49,272 nt of DNA from Acetothermia bacterium UBA3571 (GCA_002375995.1 DFNI01000042.1:1-49272); one strand, 5' to 3'. Counted from the stretch's first letter, positions 32,457 to 40,947 are shown. Made by a program: numbers and translations. The notes: a model not told the origin generated them from the sequence alone.

Positions 32457-33764
32457 ATGCGCATGGTGGACTTGATCGAGAAGAAACGCGATGGGATCCG
32501 GCTAACCGAGGAAGAAATCCGTTGGATCGTGGAAAAATACGTGGATCAGGAGATCCCGGACTACCAAATGGCCGCGTTCCTCATGGCGGTCTACTTCCGG
32601 GGCATGGCGGAGGAGGAGATGGTGGCCTTCACCGCCGCCATGGCCGAAAGCGGCGAAACGGTGGATCTCTCCTCAATCCCCGGGATCAAAGTGGACAAGC
32701 ACTCTTCCGGCGGGGTGGGGGACACCGTGACCCTCGTCCTCGTCCCCCTCATGGGGGCGGCAGGCTATGTCATGGCCAAACTCTCGGGTCGCGCCCTGGG
32801 ACATACCGGGGGCACCATCGACAAGTTCGAGGCGATTCCCGGGGTTCGGACAGAGCTGAGCCGCGAGGAGATCCTGGCCCAAGCCCGAAAGATCGGCGTG
32901 GTGATCGCCGAGCACACCCACGATATCGCCCCCGCCGACAAGCTCCTTTATGAGCTGCGGGACGTAACTGGGACCGTTCCCTCCCTCCCCCTGATCGTGG
33001 GGTCCATCCTCTCCAAAAAGATCGCGGGGGGAGCGGATCTTATCGTCCTGGACGTGAAATGCGGCGATGGAGCCTTCATGCGGACCTTTCCTGAGGCCCG
33101 GGAACTCGCCGAGACCCTGGTGCGGGTGGGGAACCGCCTGGGCAAGCGCTTCTCCGCCCTGGTCACCGCCATGGACCAGCCTTTGGGGAGGATGGCGGGG
33201 AACGCCCTGGAGGTACAGCAAGCCATCGAAGTCTTGCGGGGCGAGGGGCCGGAGGATCTGCGGGATGTGACCTTAGCCCTGGGGGCGGAGCTCCTCCTTT
33301 TAGCCGGGGAGGAGCAAAACGAGGGGAATGCCAAGGAAAAGCTCGCCCGGCTCCTCGATTCCGGGGCAGCCTGGGAGAAGTTCGTGGAGCTCGTAGCGGC
33401 CCAGGGTGGGGATGTGGCCTGCGTGGAGGAGCCGGAGCGGCTTCCCCGGGCCGAAGAGGTGGTAGAGGTGCCGGCACCCCGTTCGGGGTATGTCCTCAAG
33501 CTTTCGGCGCGGAAAATCGGCCAGGCCGCGGGGCTCTTGGGCGCCGGCCGCGAGAGGAAGGGCCAGGCAGTGGACCCCGCCGCGGGGGTGGAGCTTTTGG
33601 CCAAAGTGGGGGATGAGGTCGTCGAAGGCGAGCCCCTGGCGCGGCTGCACGTGGGACGGAAAGAGCGGACCGCCGAAGCCTTGGCCCTCGTGGCTTCAGC
33701 CTTCGAGATCGGGCCCAAGCCCCCTCCCAAGGGCGAGCTCATCTTGGCCCGCATAAAGGAATGA
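32457..33764 (+). CDS. pdp: Pyrimidine-nucleoside phosphorylase
   Basis: 435 residues of the thymidine/pyrimidine phosphorylase family, which cleaves uridine, thymidine or deoxyuridine with phosphate. Signature segments are 'MRMVDLIEKKRDG' (the Firmicute Pdp N-terminus, supporting ATG 32457), 'IKVDKHSSGGVGDTVTLVLVPL' (phosphate loop) and 'KLSGRALGHTGGTIDKFEAIPG'. The usual length is ~434. A GGGAG Shine-Dalgarno is 5 nt upstream and a TAGAAT -10 box is at 32429-32434. The stop overlaps the next ATG. Confidence 0.95.
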   Translation: MRMVDLIEKKRDGIRLTEEEIRWIVEKYVDQEIPDYQMAAFLMAVYFRGMAEEEMVAFTAAMAESGETVDLSSIPGIKVDKHSSGGVGDTVTLVLVPLMGAAGYVMAKLSGRALGHTGGTIDKFEAIPGVRTELSREEILAQARKIGVVIAEHTHDIAPADKLLYELRDVTGTVPSLPLIVGSILSKKIAGGADLIVLDVKCGDGAFMRTFPEARELAETLVRVGNRLGKRFSALVTAMDQPLGRMAGNALEVQQAIEVLRGEGPEDLRDVTLALGAELLLLAGEEQNEGNAKEKLARLLDSGAAWEKFVELVAAQGGDVACVEEPERLPRAEEVVEVPAPRSGYVLKLSARKIGQAAGLLGAGRERKGQAVDPAAGVELLAKVGDEVVEGEPLARLHVGRKERTAEALALVASAFEIGPKPPPKGELILARIKE

Positions 33765-34216
33765 AGCTCCTCGTCGCCTCGGACAACCCCGCGAAGCTCG
33801 AGGGCACACGGCGGGCGGTGGAGGAGGCCTTGCCCGGAGCCCACGAGATCCGAAGTGCCCGTTATTCCCATCCCTTGCCCAATATGCCCAGGGGTGAAGA
33901 GGTCTTCGCGGGGGCGAGGGTGCGGGCCCGCTGGGCGGAGGAGAGGGGAGCAGATTTGGGGGTTGGGATCGAGTCGGGACTCATCCGCCCTCCTGGATCC
34001 CCGGAGGAATTCTTGATCACCGTGGCGTGCGTAAGGGGCGGAGGACGGGAGGGCTGGGGCCTGAGCGCCGGGTTCCCCTTTCGGTTCGCGGGTGAGCCCC
34101 CGGATCCCGTGCGGGGTTACGTCGCCCGCCTAACCCGGGGAAGGCTCGAACGTGCTGACCTCGTCCGCCAGGCTGTCCTCCTCGCGATCTTTTCCTGGCT
34201 TCGGGGGGAAAGGTGA
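33761..34216 (+). CDS. DUF84/YjjX-family inosine-xanthosine triphosphatase-like protein
   Basis: 151 residues. It begins 'MKLLVASDNPAKLEGTRRAVEEAL', continues with 'PRGEEVFAGARVRARWA' and 'ADLGVGIESGL', and ends with a helix following 'LTRGRLERADLVRQAVLLA', the order of features in DUF84 NTPases that hydrolyse ITP/XTP. It starts within the pdp stop (ATGA) and ends in a GTGA overlap with the hydrolase gene, so the three are co-translated. A nucleotide house-cleaning role fits the neighbouring nucleoside phosphorylase. Confidence 0.85.
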   Translation: MKLLVASDNPAKLEGTRRAVEEALPGAHEIRSARYSHPLPNMPRGEEVFAGARVRARWAEERGADLGVGIESGLIRPPGSPEEFLITVACVRGGGREGWGLSAGFPFRFAGEPPDPVRGYVARLTRGRLERADLVRQAVLLAIFSWLRGER

Positions 34217-35040
34217 GGGAAGAGTTTGAGTTCGCGGGAGCGAGGGCCTGGAAGCTCGCGGGCTACTTCTGGAAGGGGGAAGGTGGGAAGCGAACTCTGG
34301 TGTTGGTCCACGGTTACGGCGAGCACGCCGGAAGATACGAGGAGTTCGCGTGTTGGCTTGCCGAAAACGGGACAAGCGCAGCGGCCTTCGACCTGAGGGG
34401 CCACGGAAAGAGCCCCGGAAAGCGGGGCCACATCGCCGCCTTCGGCGAGTACTTGGAGGACCTGCACGCCTTCCTCACCGTGCTCCGCCAACGGTTTCCG
34501 GATACGGTACTTTTCCTTCTGGGACACAGCCTAGGGGGGCTGATCGTGGTCCGCTACTTGGAGAGGTATCCAGGTTCCGTGGGGGGAGCAGTATTAATTT
34601 CCCCGGCCCTGGAATTCGCCGTTTCGGTTCCCCTTTGGAAGCGGGCCCTGGCCCACGCGGTTTCCCACCTTTACCCGAGTTTTTCCCTTCCCAGCGGGAT
34701 CGCTCCGGAGGCGCTGAGCCGCGATCCCGAGGTGGTGGAGGCGTATCGGCGCGATCCCCTGGTCCACCGGGTGGCCACCGCCCGGTGGTTCGTGGAGACG
34801 CTTCGGGCCCAGCGGGAGGCGCTGGAGGAAGCGCACCGGATCGCAGCCCCAGTGCTTGTCGTCTACGGGACCGCGGACCGGATAATCTCCCCGGAGGTCG
34901 TGGTGAGGTTCTTCGAGGCGTGCGGATCCCCACGGAAGGAGATCTTCCCCTGTGATGGCTTCTACCACGAGCCCCTGAACGAGGTGGGGAAAGAAGAAGT
35001 CTGGGCGAGGGTTTTGCGGTGGATCGGGGAGATCCCCTGA
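34213..35040 (+). CDS. Alpha/beta hydrolase (monoacylglycerol lipase-like, S33)
   Basis: 275 residues with a full serine-hydrolase triad. The nucleophile is in 'LLGHSLGGLIVVRYLERYP' (near residue 113), the acid in 'VVYGTADRIISPE' (near 220) and the histidine in 'CDGFYHEPLNE' (near 255). 'LVLVHGYGEHAGRYEEFA' gives the oxyanion strand. This set is closest to lysophospholipase/monoglyceride lipase-like proteins. There is no signal peptide, so it is cytoplasmic. The start is GTG 34213 overlapping the previous stop. Confidence 0.87.
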   Translation: MREEFEFAGARAWKLAGYFWKGEGGKRTLVLVHGYGEHAGRYEEFACWLAENGTSAAAFDLRGHGKSPGKRGHIAAFGEYLEDLHAFLTVLRQRFPDTVLFLLGHSLGGLIVVRYLERYPGSVGGAVLISPALEFAVSVPLWKRALAHAVSHLYPSFSLPSGIAPEALSRDPEVVEAYRRDPLVHRVATARWFVETLRAQREALEEAHRIAAPVLVVYGTADRIISPEVVVRFFEACGSPRKEIFPCDGFYHEPLNEVGKEEVWARVLRWIGEIP

Positions 35041-35050
35041 CCTCGGTTTA

Positions 35051-35079
35051 TTGCGGAAACAAAAAGGCCGGGCTATACT
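35051..35079 (+). promoter_or_regulatory. rpsB-tsf-pyrH promoter
   Basis: TTGCGG (35051-35056), 17-bp spacer and TATACT (35074-35079). Start predicted near 35086, with a ~35 nt leader containing the GGGGGAGG Shine-Dalgarno (35109-35116) of rpsB. Confidence 0.75.
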
Positions 35080-35120
35080 TGGGGCTGCTTGAATCCTGAG
35101 ATAAGAAAGGGGGAGGAAAT

Positions 35121-35957
35121 GTGGCTATCGTAACGATGAAGGAGCTTCTCGAGGCCGGCGTCCACTTCGGCCACCGGACCCGGAAGTGGAACCCCAAGAT
35201 GAAGCCCTTCATTTATACGGAGCGAAAAGGGATCCACATCATCGACCTGGCGAAGACCATAGAACACCTGGAGAAGGCCTATTTCTTTGTGCGGGAACGG
35301 GCCGCGGCCGGAGACGAGGTTCTGTTTGTGGGCACCAAGAAGCAGGTGCAGGCCACCATCGAGGAGGAGGCCAAGCGCTGTGGTGCCCACTGGGTGAACC
35401 GGCGCTGGCTCGGGGGGACCCTGACCAACTTCGAGACCATCCGTCGCCGGGTCCTCTACATGGTCGAGCTCGAACGGAACTTCGAGGAAGGCAAGTTCGA
35501 CCGACTCCCCTTGAAGGAGAGGGTGAAGCTCCAGCGGGAGCTGGAGAAGTTACGGCGCAACCTCGACGGCCTGCGGGAGATGACGCGCCTGCCCGGGGTG
35601 GTGTACGTGGTGGATCCCACGGTGGAGGTCCACGCGGTGCGGGAGGCGAACATCCTCGGGATCCCGGTGGTGGCCATTTGTGACACCAACTGTGATCCCG
35701 ACCTCATCGACTATCCCATCCCCGGCAACGACGACGCCATCAAGGCTACCCGCCTCATCACAAAAAAGATCGCCGATGCCATCATCGAGGGGCGCGAAGG
35801 CCTACAGCTCACAGAGCCCACACCACCGGAGGAAGAGGTGCCCTCCATGGAGGAGGCCATGCCCGCCATCGGGGAGGTTCCCATAAAGGACGAGGAGCTA
35901 GAGGAGCATTACGGTGAGATGTTGAAAGAGCTCCTGGAGGAGGAAGGGAAGGAGTGA
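35121..35957 (+). CDS. rpsB: 30S ribosomal protein uS2
   Basis: A 278-residue S2. Family segments include 'MKELLEAGVHFGHRTRKWNPKM', 'GIHIIDLAKTIEHLEKAY', 'HWVNRRWLGGTLTNFETI' and 'GIPVVAICDTNCDPDLIDYPIPGNDDA'. The last ~50 residues form an acidic, glutamate-rich tail, longer than in E. coli (241 aa). GTG 35121 is the start, preceded by GGGGGAGG. It is the first gene of the classic rpsB-tsf-pyrH cluster. Confidence 0.97.
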   Translation: MAIVTMKELLEAGVHFGHRTRKWNPKMKPFIYTERKGIHIIDLAKTIEHLEKAYFFVRERAAAGDEVLFVGTKKQVQATIEEEAKRCGAHWVNRRWLGGTLTNFETIRRRVLYMVELERNFEEGKFDRLPLKERVKLQRELEKLRRNLDGLREMTRLPGVVYVVDPTVEVHAVREANILGIPVVAICDTNCDPDLIDYPIPGNDDAIKATRLITKKIADAIIEGREGLQLTEPTPPEEEVPSMEEAMPAIGEVPIKDEELEEHYGEMLKELLEEEGKE

Positions 35958-35959
35958 CG

Positions 35960-36553
35960 ATGGAGGTCACCCTAGAGCTCATAAAGAAGCTCCGCGAGGA
36001 GACGGGAATCGGGGTCATGGAATGCAAACAGGCCCTGATCGAGGCCGGGGGAGATATCGAGAAGGCCAAGAAGATCTTGCGGGAAAAGGGGAAGGAGTTC
36101 CTCGGCGGTGGGGGCCGGGAGGCCAAGGAAGGCCGGGTGGAGGCGTATATCCACCACTCGGGGAAAGTAGGGGTGTTAGTGGAGGTGAACACCGTCACCG
36201 ATTTTGCCGCCAACTCGGAGGAGTTCCGGGAGTTCCTCAAGAACCTGGCCATGCACATCGCCGCCGCCAAGCCCCGGTGGGTCTCTCCCGAGGATGTGCC
36301 CGAAGAGGTCATCGCCGAGGAGAAAGCGATCCTGCGGGCCCAAGCCGAGAAGGAAGGGAAGCCCCCACACATCGTGGAGAAGATCGTGGAGGGGCGCCTG
36401 AAGAAGTTCTTCGAGGAGAATTGCCTCCTAAAGCAACCCTACGTCAAGGACCCCTCGATCACGGTGGAGGACGTCCTGGGCGAGCTTCGGCACAAGATCT
36501 CCGAGGACATCGTGATCAAACGGTTCGCTCGGTTTGAGGTGGGGGAAGAGTGA
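35960..36553 (+). CDS. tsf: Elongation factor Ts
   Basis: A 197-residue EF-Ts of the short type, as in Thermus. The UBA-like N-terminus 'LIKKLREETGIGVMECKQALIEAGGDIEKA' and the EF-Tu-contact motif 'VNTVTDFAANSEEF' (TDF) are intact. It recycles EF-Tu-GDP. ATG 35960 is preferred by family start; GTG 35954 overlapping the rpsB stop is an alternative. pyrH follows after 6 nt. Confidence 0.96.
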   Translation: MEVTLELIKKLREETGIGVMECKQALIEAGGDIEKAKKILREKGKEFLGGGGREAKEGRVEAYIHHSGKVGVLVEVNTVTDFAANSEEFREFLKNLAMHIAAAKPRWVSPEDVPEEVIAEEKAILRAQAEKEGKPPHIVEKIVEGRLKKFFEENCLLKQPYVKDPSITVEDVLGELRHKISEDIVIKRFARFEVGEE

Positions 36554-36559
36554 GGTGAA

Positions 36560-37234
36560 GTGAGGGTACTTCTCAAGCTCTCGGGGGAGCTTTTGGCGGG
36601 GAGGAAGCCTCCCATCGACTGGGAGGCTTTTTCTTTTTATGCACAGGAGATCGCCGCGGCCGCCCGAGAAGCGGAGATCGCGGTGGTGGTGGGCGGGGGG
36701 AACATCCTCCGGGGGGCGCGGACCCCGGTTCCCGCCACCGGTCACGTGATGGGGATGCTGGCCACCTTGATCAACGCCTTGGCCCTGCGGGACGCCCTCC
36801 GTGACCAAGGAGTGGAGGCCTTGTTGTTCTCCGCCCTTCCCGTCCCGGGCGTTGCCGATGCGGTGGACCAGTGGGGGGCCAAGGAGGCGCTCTCCCGGGG
36901 CGCGGTGGTGCTTTTGGCTGGGGGGACGGGCCTCCCCTATGTCACCACCGACACCGCGGCGGTGTTGCGGGCGTTGGCCTTGGGGGCGGAGCTCGTACTC
37001 AAAGGCTCCAAGGTGGACGGGGTATACACGGCCGATCCCGAGGAAGATCCGCGGGCAGAGCGGATACCCCGGCTCACCCACTCGGACTACCTCGCCCGGG
37101 GGCTCAAGGTGCTGGATCCCGCGGCGGTCCAGATCGCCGCTGAACACCGACTCCCCATCGTGGTCTTCCGTGCCGACCGAAAAGGGGCGTTCCTGGCAGC
37201 CATCCGGGGTGAGACCGGCTCCCGCATCGGTTGA
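36560..37234 (+). CDS. pyrH: UMP kinase
   Basis: A 224-residue amino-acid-kinase-fold UMP kinase, slightly shorter than the ~240 norm. It has 'VLLKLSGELLAG', 'VVVGGGNILRGA', 'GHVMGMLATLINALALRDAL', 'FVTTDTAA'-like 'YVTTDTAAVLRALALGAELVLKGSKVDGVYTADP'. It phosphorylates UMP to UDP and is normally feedback-regulated by UTP/GTP. GTG 36560 follows GAGGTGAA. A terminator-like hairpin with a competing partner lies inside the first 27 codons (36599-36638), suggesting intragenic attenuation. Confidence 0.95.
   Translation: MRVLLKLSGELLAGRKPPIDWEAFSFYAQEIAAAAREAEIAVVVGGGNILRGARTPVPATGHVMGMLATLINALALRDALRDQGVEALLFSALPVPGVADAVDQWGAKEALSRGAVVLLAGGTGLPYVTTDTAAVLRALALGAELVLKGSKVDGVYTADPEEDPRAERIPRLTHSDYLARGLKVLDPAAVQIAAEHRLPIVVFRADRKGAFLAAIRGETGSRIG
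36599..36638 (+). promoter_or_regulatory. Candidate attenuator inside the 5' end of pyrH
   Basis: Three complementary segments occur in order: GGGAGG (36599-36604), AAGCCTCCC (36605-36613) and GGGAGGCTT (36621-36629), then TTTCTTTTT. Segments 2 and 3 make a perfect 9-bp stem plus a U-rich tail, a textbook terminator. Segment 1 can pair with segment 2 (6 bp) and block it. The structure is within coding sequence, so translation of codons 14-26 would also affect it. It could be coincidental. Confidence 0.45.
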
Positions 37235-37260
37235 GCCTCCCCGGGAACTTTGGCCATAAT
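37231..37260 (+). promoter_or_regulatory. Promoter of the small membrane protein gene
   Basis: TTGAGC (37231-37236), 18-bp spacer, CATAAT (37255-37260). It starts at the pyrH stop codon and lies ~28 nt before ATG 37289. Confidence 0.55.
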
Positions 37261-37288
37261 AAGTGCACACGGATCGAGTTTAGGGGAT

Positions 37289-37645
37289 ATGGGCAGGTTT
37301 CTGGCAAGATATTTCGCCAGTGTATTGGGGGTCGTCGCGGCGGTTATGGGGCTCGCCGCGTTGGGGCTCTTCCTCGCGGGCGCTCGAGATGTGCGACAGT
37401 ACGGAAGCGTTTTTGTGTCGCTCGGACTCGGGGCTTGGGCCCTGGGGGCGTTGAGCGTGCTCGGCGAGTGGAAGATAACGCGATCCTTTTCCTACACTTA
37501 TTCGAGCTCGGTGAGCCATGCCGGATCGGCGAAGCGGGTGAAGCAGCTTACTCGCGATATCCTGGGGGCATACCGATTCCTCATACATTGTTTCCTGGTG
37601 GGGATAATCCTTATAGGAATAGGTGTTTGGCTCTATTTCCGTTGA
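37289..37645 (+). CDS. Small integral membrane protein, unknown
   Basis: 118 residues with three or four hydrophobic helices: about 10-33 ('VLGVVAAVMGLAALGLFLAG'), about 42-62, and the C-terminal 'FLIHCFLVGIILIGIGVWLYF'. Between them is a polar stretch rich in Ser/Tyr ('SFSYTYSSSVSHAGS'). I do not recognise the family. ATG 37289 has AGGGGAT upstream and lies after its own promoter; an upstream in-frame TTG at 37250 overlaps the promoter and is rejected. No functional partner is evident. Confidence 0.65.
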   Translation: MGRFLARYFASVLGVVAAVMGLAALGLFLAGARDVRQYGSVFVSLGLGAWALGALSVLGEWKITRSFSYTYSSSVSHAGSAKRVKQLTRDILGAYRFLIHCFLVGIILIGIGVWLYFR

Positions 37646-37806
37646 GCGCAACAAAACGTCGCACTTTTCCCTGTCCCCGCTTGGGGTGGCGTGGCCCTGG
37701 TTCCGCTGGAGCCGTCGCGTGGGCGGCTGGATCGAGGCCTTCGTAGATTTCCGCCACCCGAGGAGGTGTGTCGCCTGATCGCGGAGAGGACGGGGCCGGT
37801 TCCTCC

Positions 37807-38100
37807 TCAGGAACCACCGAAGACCCGGGGCACCGCAAAATAACCGTCGTCGCGGCGGGGGGCGTTCTTGAGGGCCTCCTCTTGAGACAGGGACTCCTCC
37901 GGTTCGTCCTCCCGGAACACGTTCCGCACCCCGGGAAGCGGCTCGTAGGGGGGAACGCCCTCGGTATCGAGCTCCCCTAGCTTCTGGAAGTAAGAGAGGA
38001 TCCGGGCGAGGTCAGTCCTCAGGGCCTCCCGTTCTTCCGGGGAAAGCTTGAGCCCCGCGAGCTCCTCCAGCCGCCGCATCAAGGCATCCGTGATCTCCAC
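37807..38100 (-). CDS. gatC: Asp/Glu-tRNA(Asn/Gln) amidotransferase subunit C
   Basis: 97 residues, typical GatC size. It shows 'LAGLKLSPEEREALRTDLARILSYFQKLGELDTEGVPPYEPL' and ends 'DGYFAVPRVFGG', close to the conserved 'xxFxVPxV' C-terminus. GatC stabilises the GatA/GatB complex that converts Glu-tRNA(Gln) or Asp-tRNA(Asn). gatA and gatB are not in the window. It lies 3 nt after recG on the same strand. Confidence 0.92.
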   Translation of the reverse strand: MEITDALMRRLEELAGLKLSPEEREALRTDLARILSYFQKLGELDTEGVPPYEPLPGVRNVFREDEPEESLSQEEALKNAPRRDDGYFAVPRVFGGS

Positions 38101-38103
38101 TGC

Positions 38104-40377
38104 TCACACCTCCAGCCGCTCCAGGGCCTCGCCGAAACGCCTCTCCACTTCCGCCACAAGATAACCCGGAACCTCCTCCCGCGCCAGCCGGAAGGCCTCC
38201 TCCCGGGCCGCCTCCAACAACCCCAGATCTCTAATCAGATCCGCTACCTTTAAACGTGACACGAACCCATGCTGGGCCGTGCCGAGGAGGTCCCCCGGTC
38301 CCCGGATCCGGAGGTCCTCTTCGGCGATGCGGAAGCCGTCGTCGATGTCCCGGAACGCCGAGAGCCTCCGGCGGGCCTCTTCCGTGGTGGGATCGGCGAT
38401 GGCGAAGCAGACGGCGGGTTGGCCCTGGCGACCGATCCGTCCCCGGAGCTGGTGCAACTGCGACAGCCCAAACCGGTCCGCGTGCTCGATCACCAGGAAC
38501 GTGGCGTCCCGCACATCCAACCCCACCTCCACCACGGTGGTGGATACAAGCAGCCGGATCTCCCCCCGCCGGAACGCTTCCATCACCCTCCGCTTCTCCT
38601 CGGGGGGGAGCCGGCCGTGCATGAGCCCCACCCCGGCCCAGGGGAACCGCCGCGAGAGCTCCTCGTGGGCCGCCGTGGCCGCCCGTAGGTCCATCTCCTC
38701 CGATTCTTCCACCAGGGGGAAGATCACATAGCCCTTCTCCCCGGCGCGCAGGAGCTGCTCCACCTCCGCGTAGACCTCCTCCCTCCGCGACTCCGAAACC
38801 CAGACGGTGCGGACGTTCTTTTGGGGTATGGGCATCTCTGAAAGCACGGAAATGGAAAACTCGCCGTAGAGGGTGAGGGCCACCGTTCGGGGGATCGGGG
38901 TGGCGGACATGACGAGGATGTTGGTCCCTTTGCCCTTCTTCTTGAGCGCCTCCCGCTGCACCACCCCGAAGCGGTGCTGTTCGTCGATCACTGCAAGCCC
39001 CAAATCCTTGAACTCCACCCCCTCCTGGAAGAGAGCATGGGTCCCGATCAAAAGATCGATCTCCCCCCGGGAGAGCTCTTCCAGGATCCGCCCCCGGTCC
39101 TTTCCCCTCACGCTCCCCAAAAGCAGTTCCGTCCTGATAGGCAATCCGCGCAGCAAGTCCTGGAAGACTAAGAAATGTTGTTCGGCCAGGATCTCGGTGG
39201 GGGCCATGACCGCGGCCTGGGTCCCCGCGGAGATGGCCATCACACACGCCCCCGCCGCCACCACAGTCTTCCCCGAACCCACGTCCCCCTGTAGGAGCCT
39301 CATCATGGGATAGGGGGCCCGGAGATCCCGTTCGATGGCCCGCAACGCCCGCTCCTGAGATTCGGTGAGCTTGAAGGGCAAGTTCTCCAAAAACTTCCGC
39401 ACCATATCGGGGTCTGGGACCAACGCCTTCCCGCCTTCCTCCCGCCACCTCTTCTTCCGCAGGGCGAGCCCCAACTGCAGGAGGAAGAGCTCCTCGAACG
39501 CCAGGGTCCGCCGGGCCGCCTCGAAGCCTTGGGGGCCGTCGGGGAAGTGGATCCCGACGATGGCCTGGCGACGGGAAAGGAGCTTCTGCCTTTTGCGCAC
39601 TTCCTCGGGGAGGAGGTCCTCGATCAGGGGGCCGAATCGGCCCAGGGTCCTCTTGATGATGGCCCTCAGGGCCCCCTGGGAAAGGCCCTCGGTGGAGGGG
39701 TAAATTGGTACCCATCGTCCCGTGTGGAAATCCTTCCCCGCCGGCTCCCACACCGGGTTCTCCATCTGCCGCTCCCCAAAGCGGATCTGGACCTTGCCGA
39801 AGAAGGAGTATTCCTTCCCCTGCTCCACCTCATCCCAGATCCACGGTTGGTTGAACCAGATGGCGAACAACAACCCCGTCCCGTCGTCCACGGCCACCTT
39901 GATGAGTTCCAATTTGGGCCGGACCTTGATCCGGGATTTGGCCCGTACCGCGCCTTGGACCGTCACCGCTTCCCCGTCCTTGACCTGGGCGATGGGAACG
40001 CGGCGGGAGCGGTCTTCGAGCCTCCTGGGAAAGGTGGTGAGGAGATCCTCCACCGTCTCAATTCCGAGCTTCCGCAGGAGCTTGGCGACCCTCTTTCCCA
40101 CCCCCGGGGCCTCCTCGATGGGGACCGAAAGCGCGCGGAATTTCTCGCGTTTCCTCCGGTCGATGGCTTCCTCGAGGTGGGCCAGGGCCCGCTCGCGATC
40201 GTCCGGGGACATAGTGGCATACCCCCGCACCAAGGCGGCGCCCTCGGGCCAATGGAGCTCCAGGAAGGCCTCCAGGCCACCGATTACCGCTTCGTCCTGA
40301 TAACCCTTGCGCCGCTCCAGGGCGATGACCTTTTCTATCAGTGCCCATGGGGGTTCTTTCGTTGTCGGCACCGCCAT
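38104..40377 (-). CDS. recG: ATP-dependent DNA helicase RecG
   Basis: 757 residues. An N-terminal extension (about 1-90) precedes the wedge/OB domain ('VQGAVRAKSRIKVRPKLELIKVAVDDGTGLLFAIWFNQPW'-like, about 150-200). The helicase motor follows: Walker A 'LLQGDVGSGKTVVA' near 375, DEQH box 'AVIDEQHRFG', 'VMSATPIPRTVALTLYG', and motif VI 'QLHQLRGRIGRQGQPAVCF'. RecG remodels stalled forks and Holliday junctions. ATG 40377 lies within a few nt of the -10 box, giving an almost leaderless mRNA. Divergent from def. Confidence 0.97.
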   Translation of the reverse strand: MAVPTTKEPPWALIEKVIALERRKGYQDEAVIGGLEAFLELHWPEGAALVRGYATMSPDDRERALAHLEEAIDRRKREKFRALSVPIEEAPGVGKRVAKLLRKLGIETVEDLLTTFPRRLEDRSRRVPIAQVKDGEAVTVQGAVRAKSRIKVRPKLELIKVAVDDGTGLLFAIWFNQPWIWDEVEQGKEYSFFGKVQIRFGERQMENPVWEPAGKDFHTGRWVPIYPSTEGLSQGALRAIIKRTLGRFGPLIEDLLPEEVRKRQKLLSRRQAIVGIHFPDGPQGFEAARRTLAFEELFLLQLGLALRKKRWREEGGKALVPDPDMVRKFLENLPFKLTESQERALRAIERDLRAPYPMMRLLQGDVGSGKTVVAAGACVMAISAGTQAAVMAPTEILAEQHFLVFQDLLRGLPIRTELLLGSVRGKDRGRILEELSRGEIDLLIGTHALFQEGVEFKDLGLAVIDEQHRFGVVQREALKKKGKGTNILVMSATPIPRTVALTLYGEFSISVLSEMPIPQKNVRTVWVSESRREEVYAEVEQLLRAGEKGYVIFPLVEESEEMDLRAATAAHEELSRRFPWAGVGLMHGRLPPEEKRRVMEAFRRGEIRLLVSTTVVEVGLDVRDATFLVIEHADRFGLSQLHQLRGRIGRQGQPAVCFAIADPTTEEARRRLSAFRDIDDGFRIAEEDLRIRGPGDLLGTAQHGFVSRLKVADLIRDLGLLEAAREEAFRLAREEVPGYLVAEVERRFGEALERLEV

Positions 40378-40415
40378 ATCCTACTATAATACCCGGCCAA
40401 AAGATCGGACCCCAA
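40362..40415. promoter_or_regulatory. Overlapping divergent promoters of recG and def
   Basis: Plus strand: TTGTCG (40362-40367), 17-bp spacer, perfect TATAAT (40385-40390) for def. Minus strand: TTGGGG (40415-40410), 18-bp spacer, TATTAT (40391-40386) for recG, 8 nt before its ATG. The two -10 boxes share five bases, and the def -35 lies inside the recG coding start. Only one polymerase can bind at a time. Confidence 0.7.
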
Positions 40416-40416
40416 A

Positions 40417-40947
40417 ATGATCAAAACCTATCCGGATCCCATTCTGCGGCGGCCGACGAAGCGGGCGGATCCCGGCTCCCCGGAAACCCAGGGGGCCATC
40501 GCCGCGTTGAGGGAGGTTTTCGACCCCGAGACCGCCCTGGGGCTCGCCGCGAACCAGATAGGCCACCCAGTGCGGGTCGCCATCGTGCGGCTGGGAGAGG
40601 AAACGAAGGTGTTATTGAACCCCGAGGTGGTGGAGCGCTCGGAAGAGCTGGAAGTGGACTCCGAGGGCTGCCTCTCCCTCCCGGGGGTGGAGGCCGAAGT
40701 CCCTCGGCCCAAACGGGTGGTAGTGCGGGCCCAGGACGAGGAGGGAAGGGAGCTGCACTTGGAGGCCGAGGGATTGGAGGCAAGGCTCCTTCTCCACGAG
40801 ATCGATCACCTGGATGGGATCCTCTACATCGACCACCTCCCGGCTGCCGAACGTCGGGAGGTGTTGCGTAAATACGGGGAGGTGAGGAAGTCTTCCGCCC
40901 CCGTATCGTCTTCGCCGGGACAGGGGCGTTCGCGGTCCCCGCTCTGA
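40417..40947 (+). CDS. def: Peptide deformylase
   Basis: 176 residues. The three deformylase motifs are intact: GLAANQIG (near 48), EGCLSLPG (near 88, Cys metal ligand) and LLHEIDHLDGILYIDH (HExxH, near 128-138). It removes formyl groups from nascent peptides using Fe or Zn. The last ~20 residues ('KSSAPVSSSPGQGRSRSPL') are low complexity and overlap fmt in another frame. It forms the usual def-fmt pair, driven by the promoter at 40362-40390. Confidence 0.96.
   Translation: MIKTYPDPILRRPTKRADPGSPETQGAIAALREVFDPETALGLAANQIGHPVRVAIVRLGEETKVLLNPEVVERSEELEVDSEGCLSLPGVEAEVPRPKRVVVRAQDEEGRELHLEAEGLEARLLLHEIDHLDGILYIDHLPAAERREVLRKYGEVRKSSAPVSSSPGQGRSRSPL

Noticed and set aside
37646..37806. Possible small gene between the membrane protein and gatC
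   Set aside because: Short open frames exist but have no Shine-Dalgarno and encode Arg/Pro/Trp-rich sequence without a recognisable pattern.
38231..39751. 506-residue minus-strand open frame within recG
   Set aside because: It lies in a different frame of recG and encodes low-complexity Gly/Arg/Pro sequence, whereas the recG frame has all helicase motifs.
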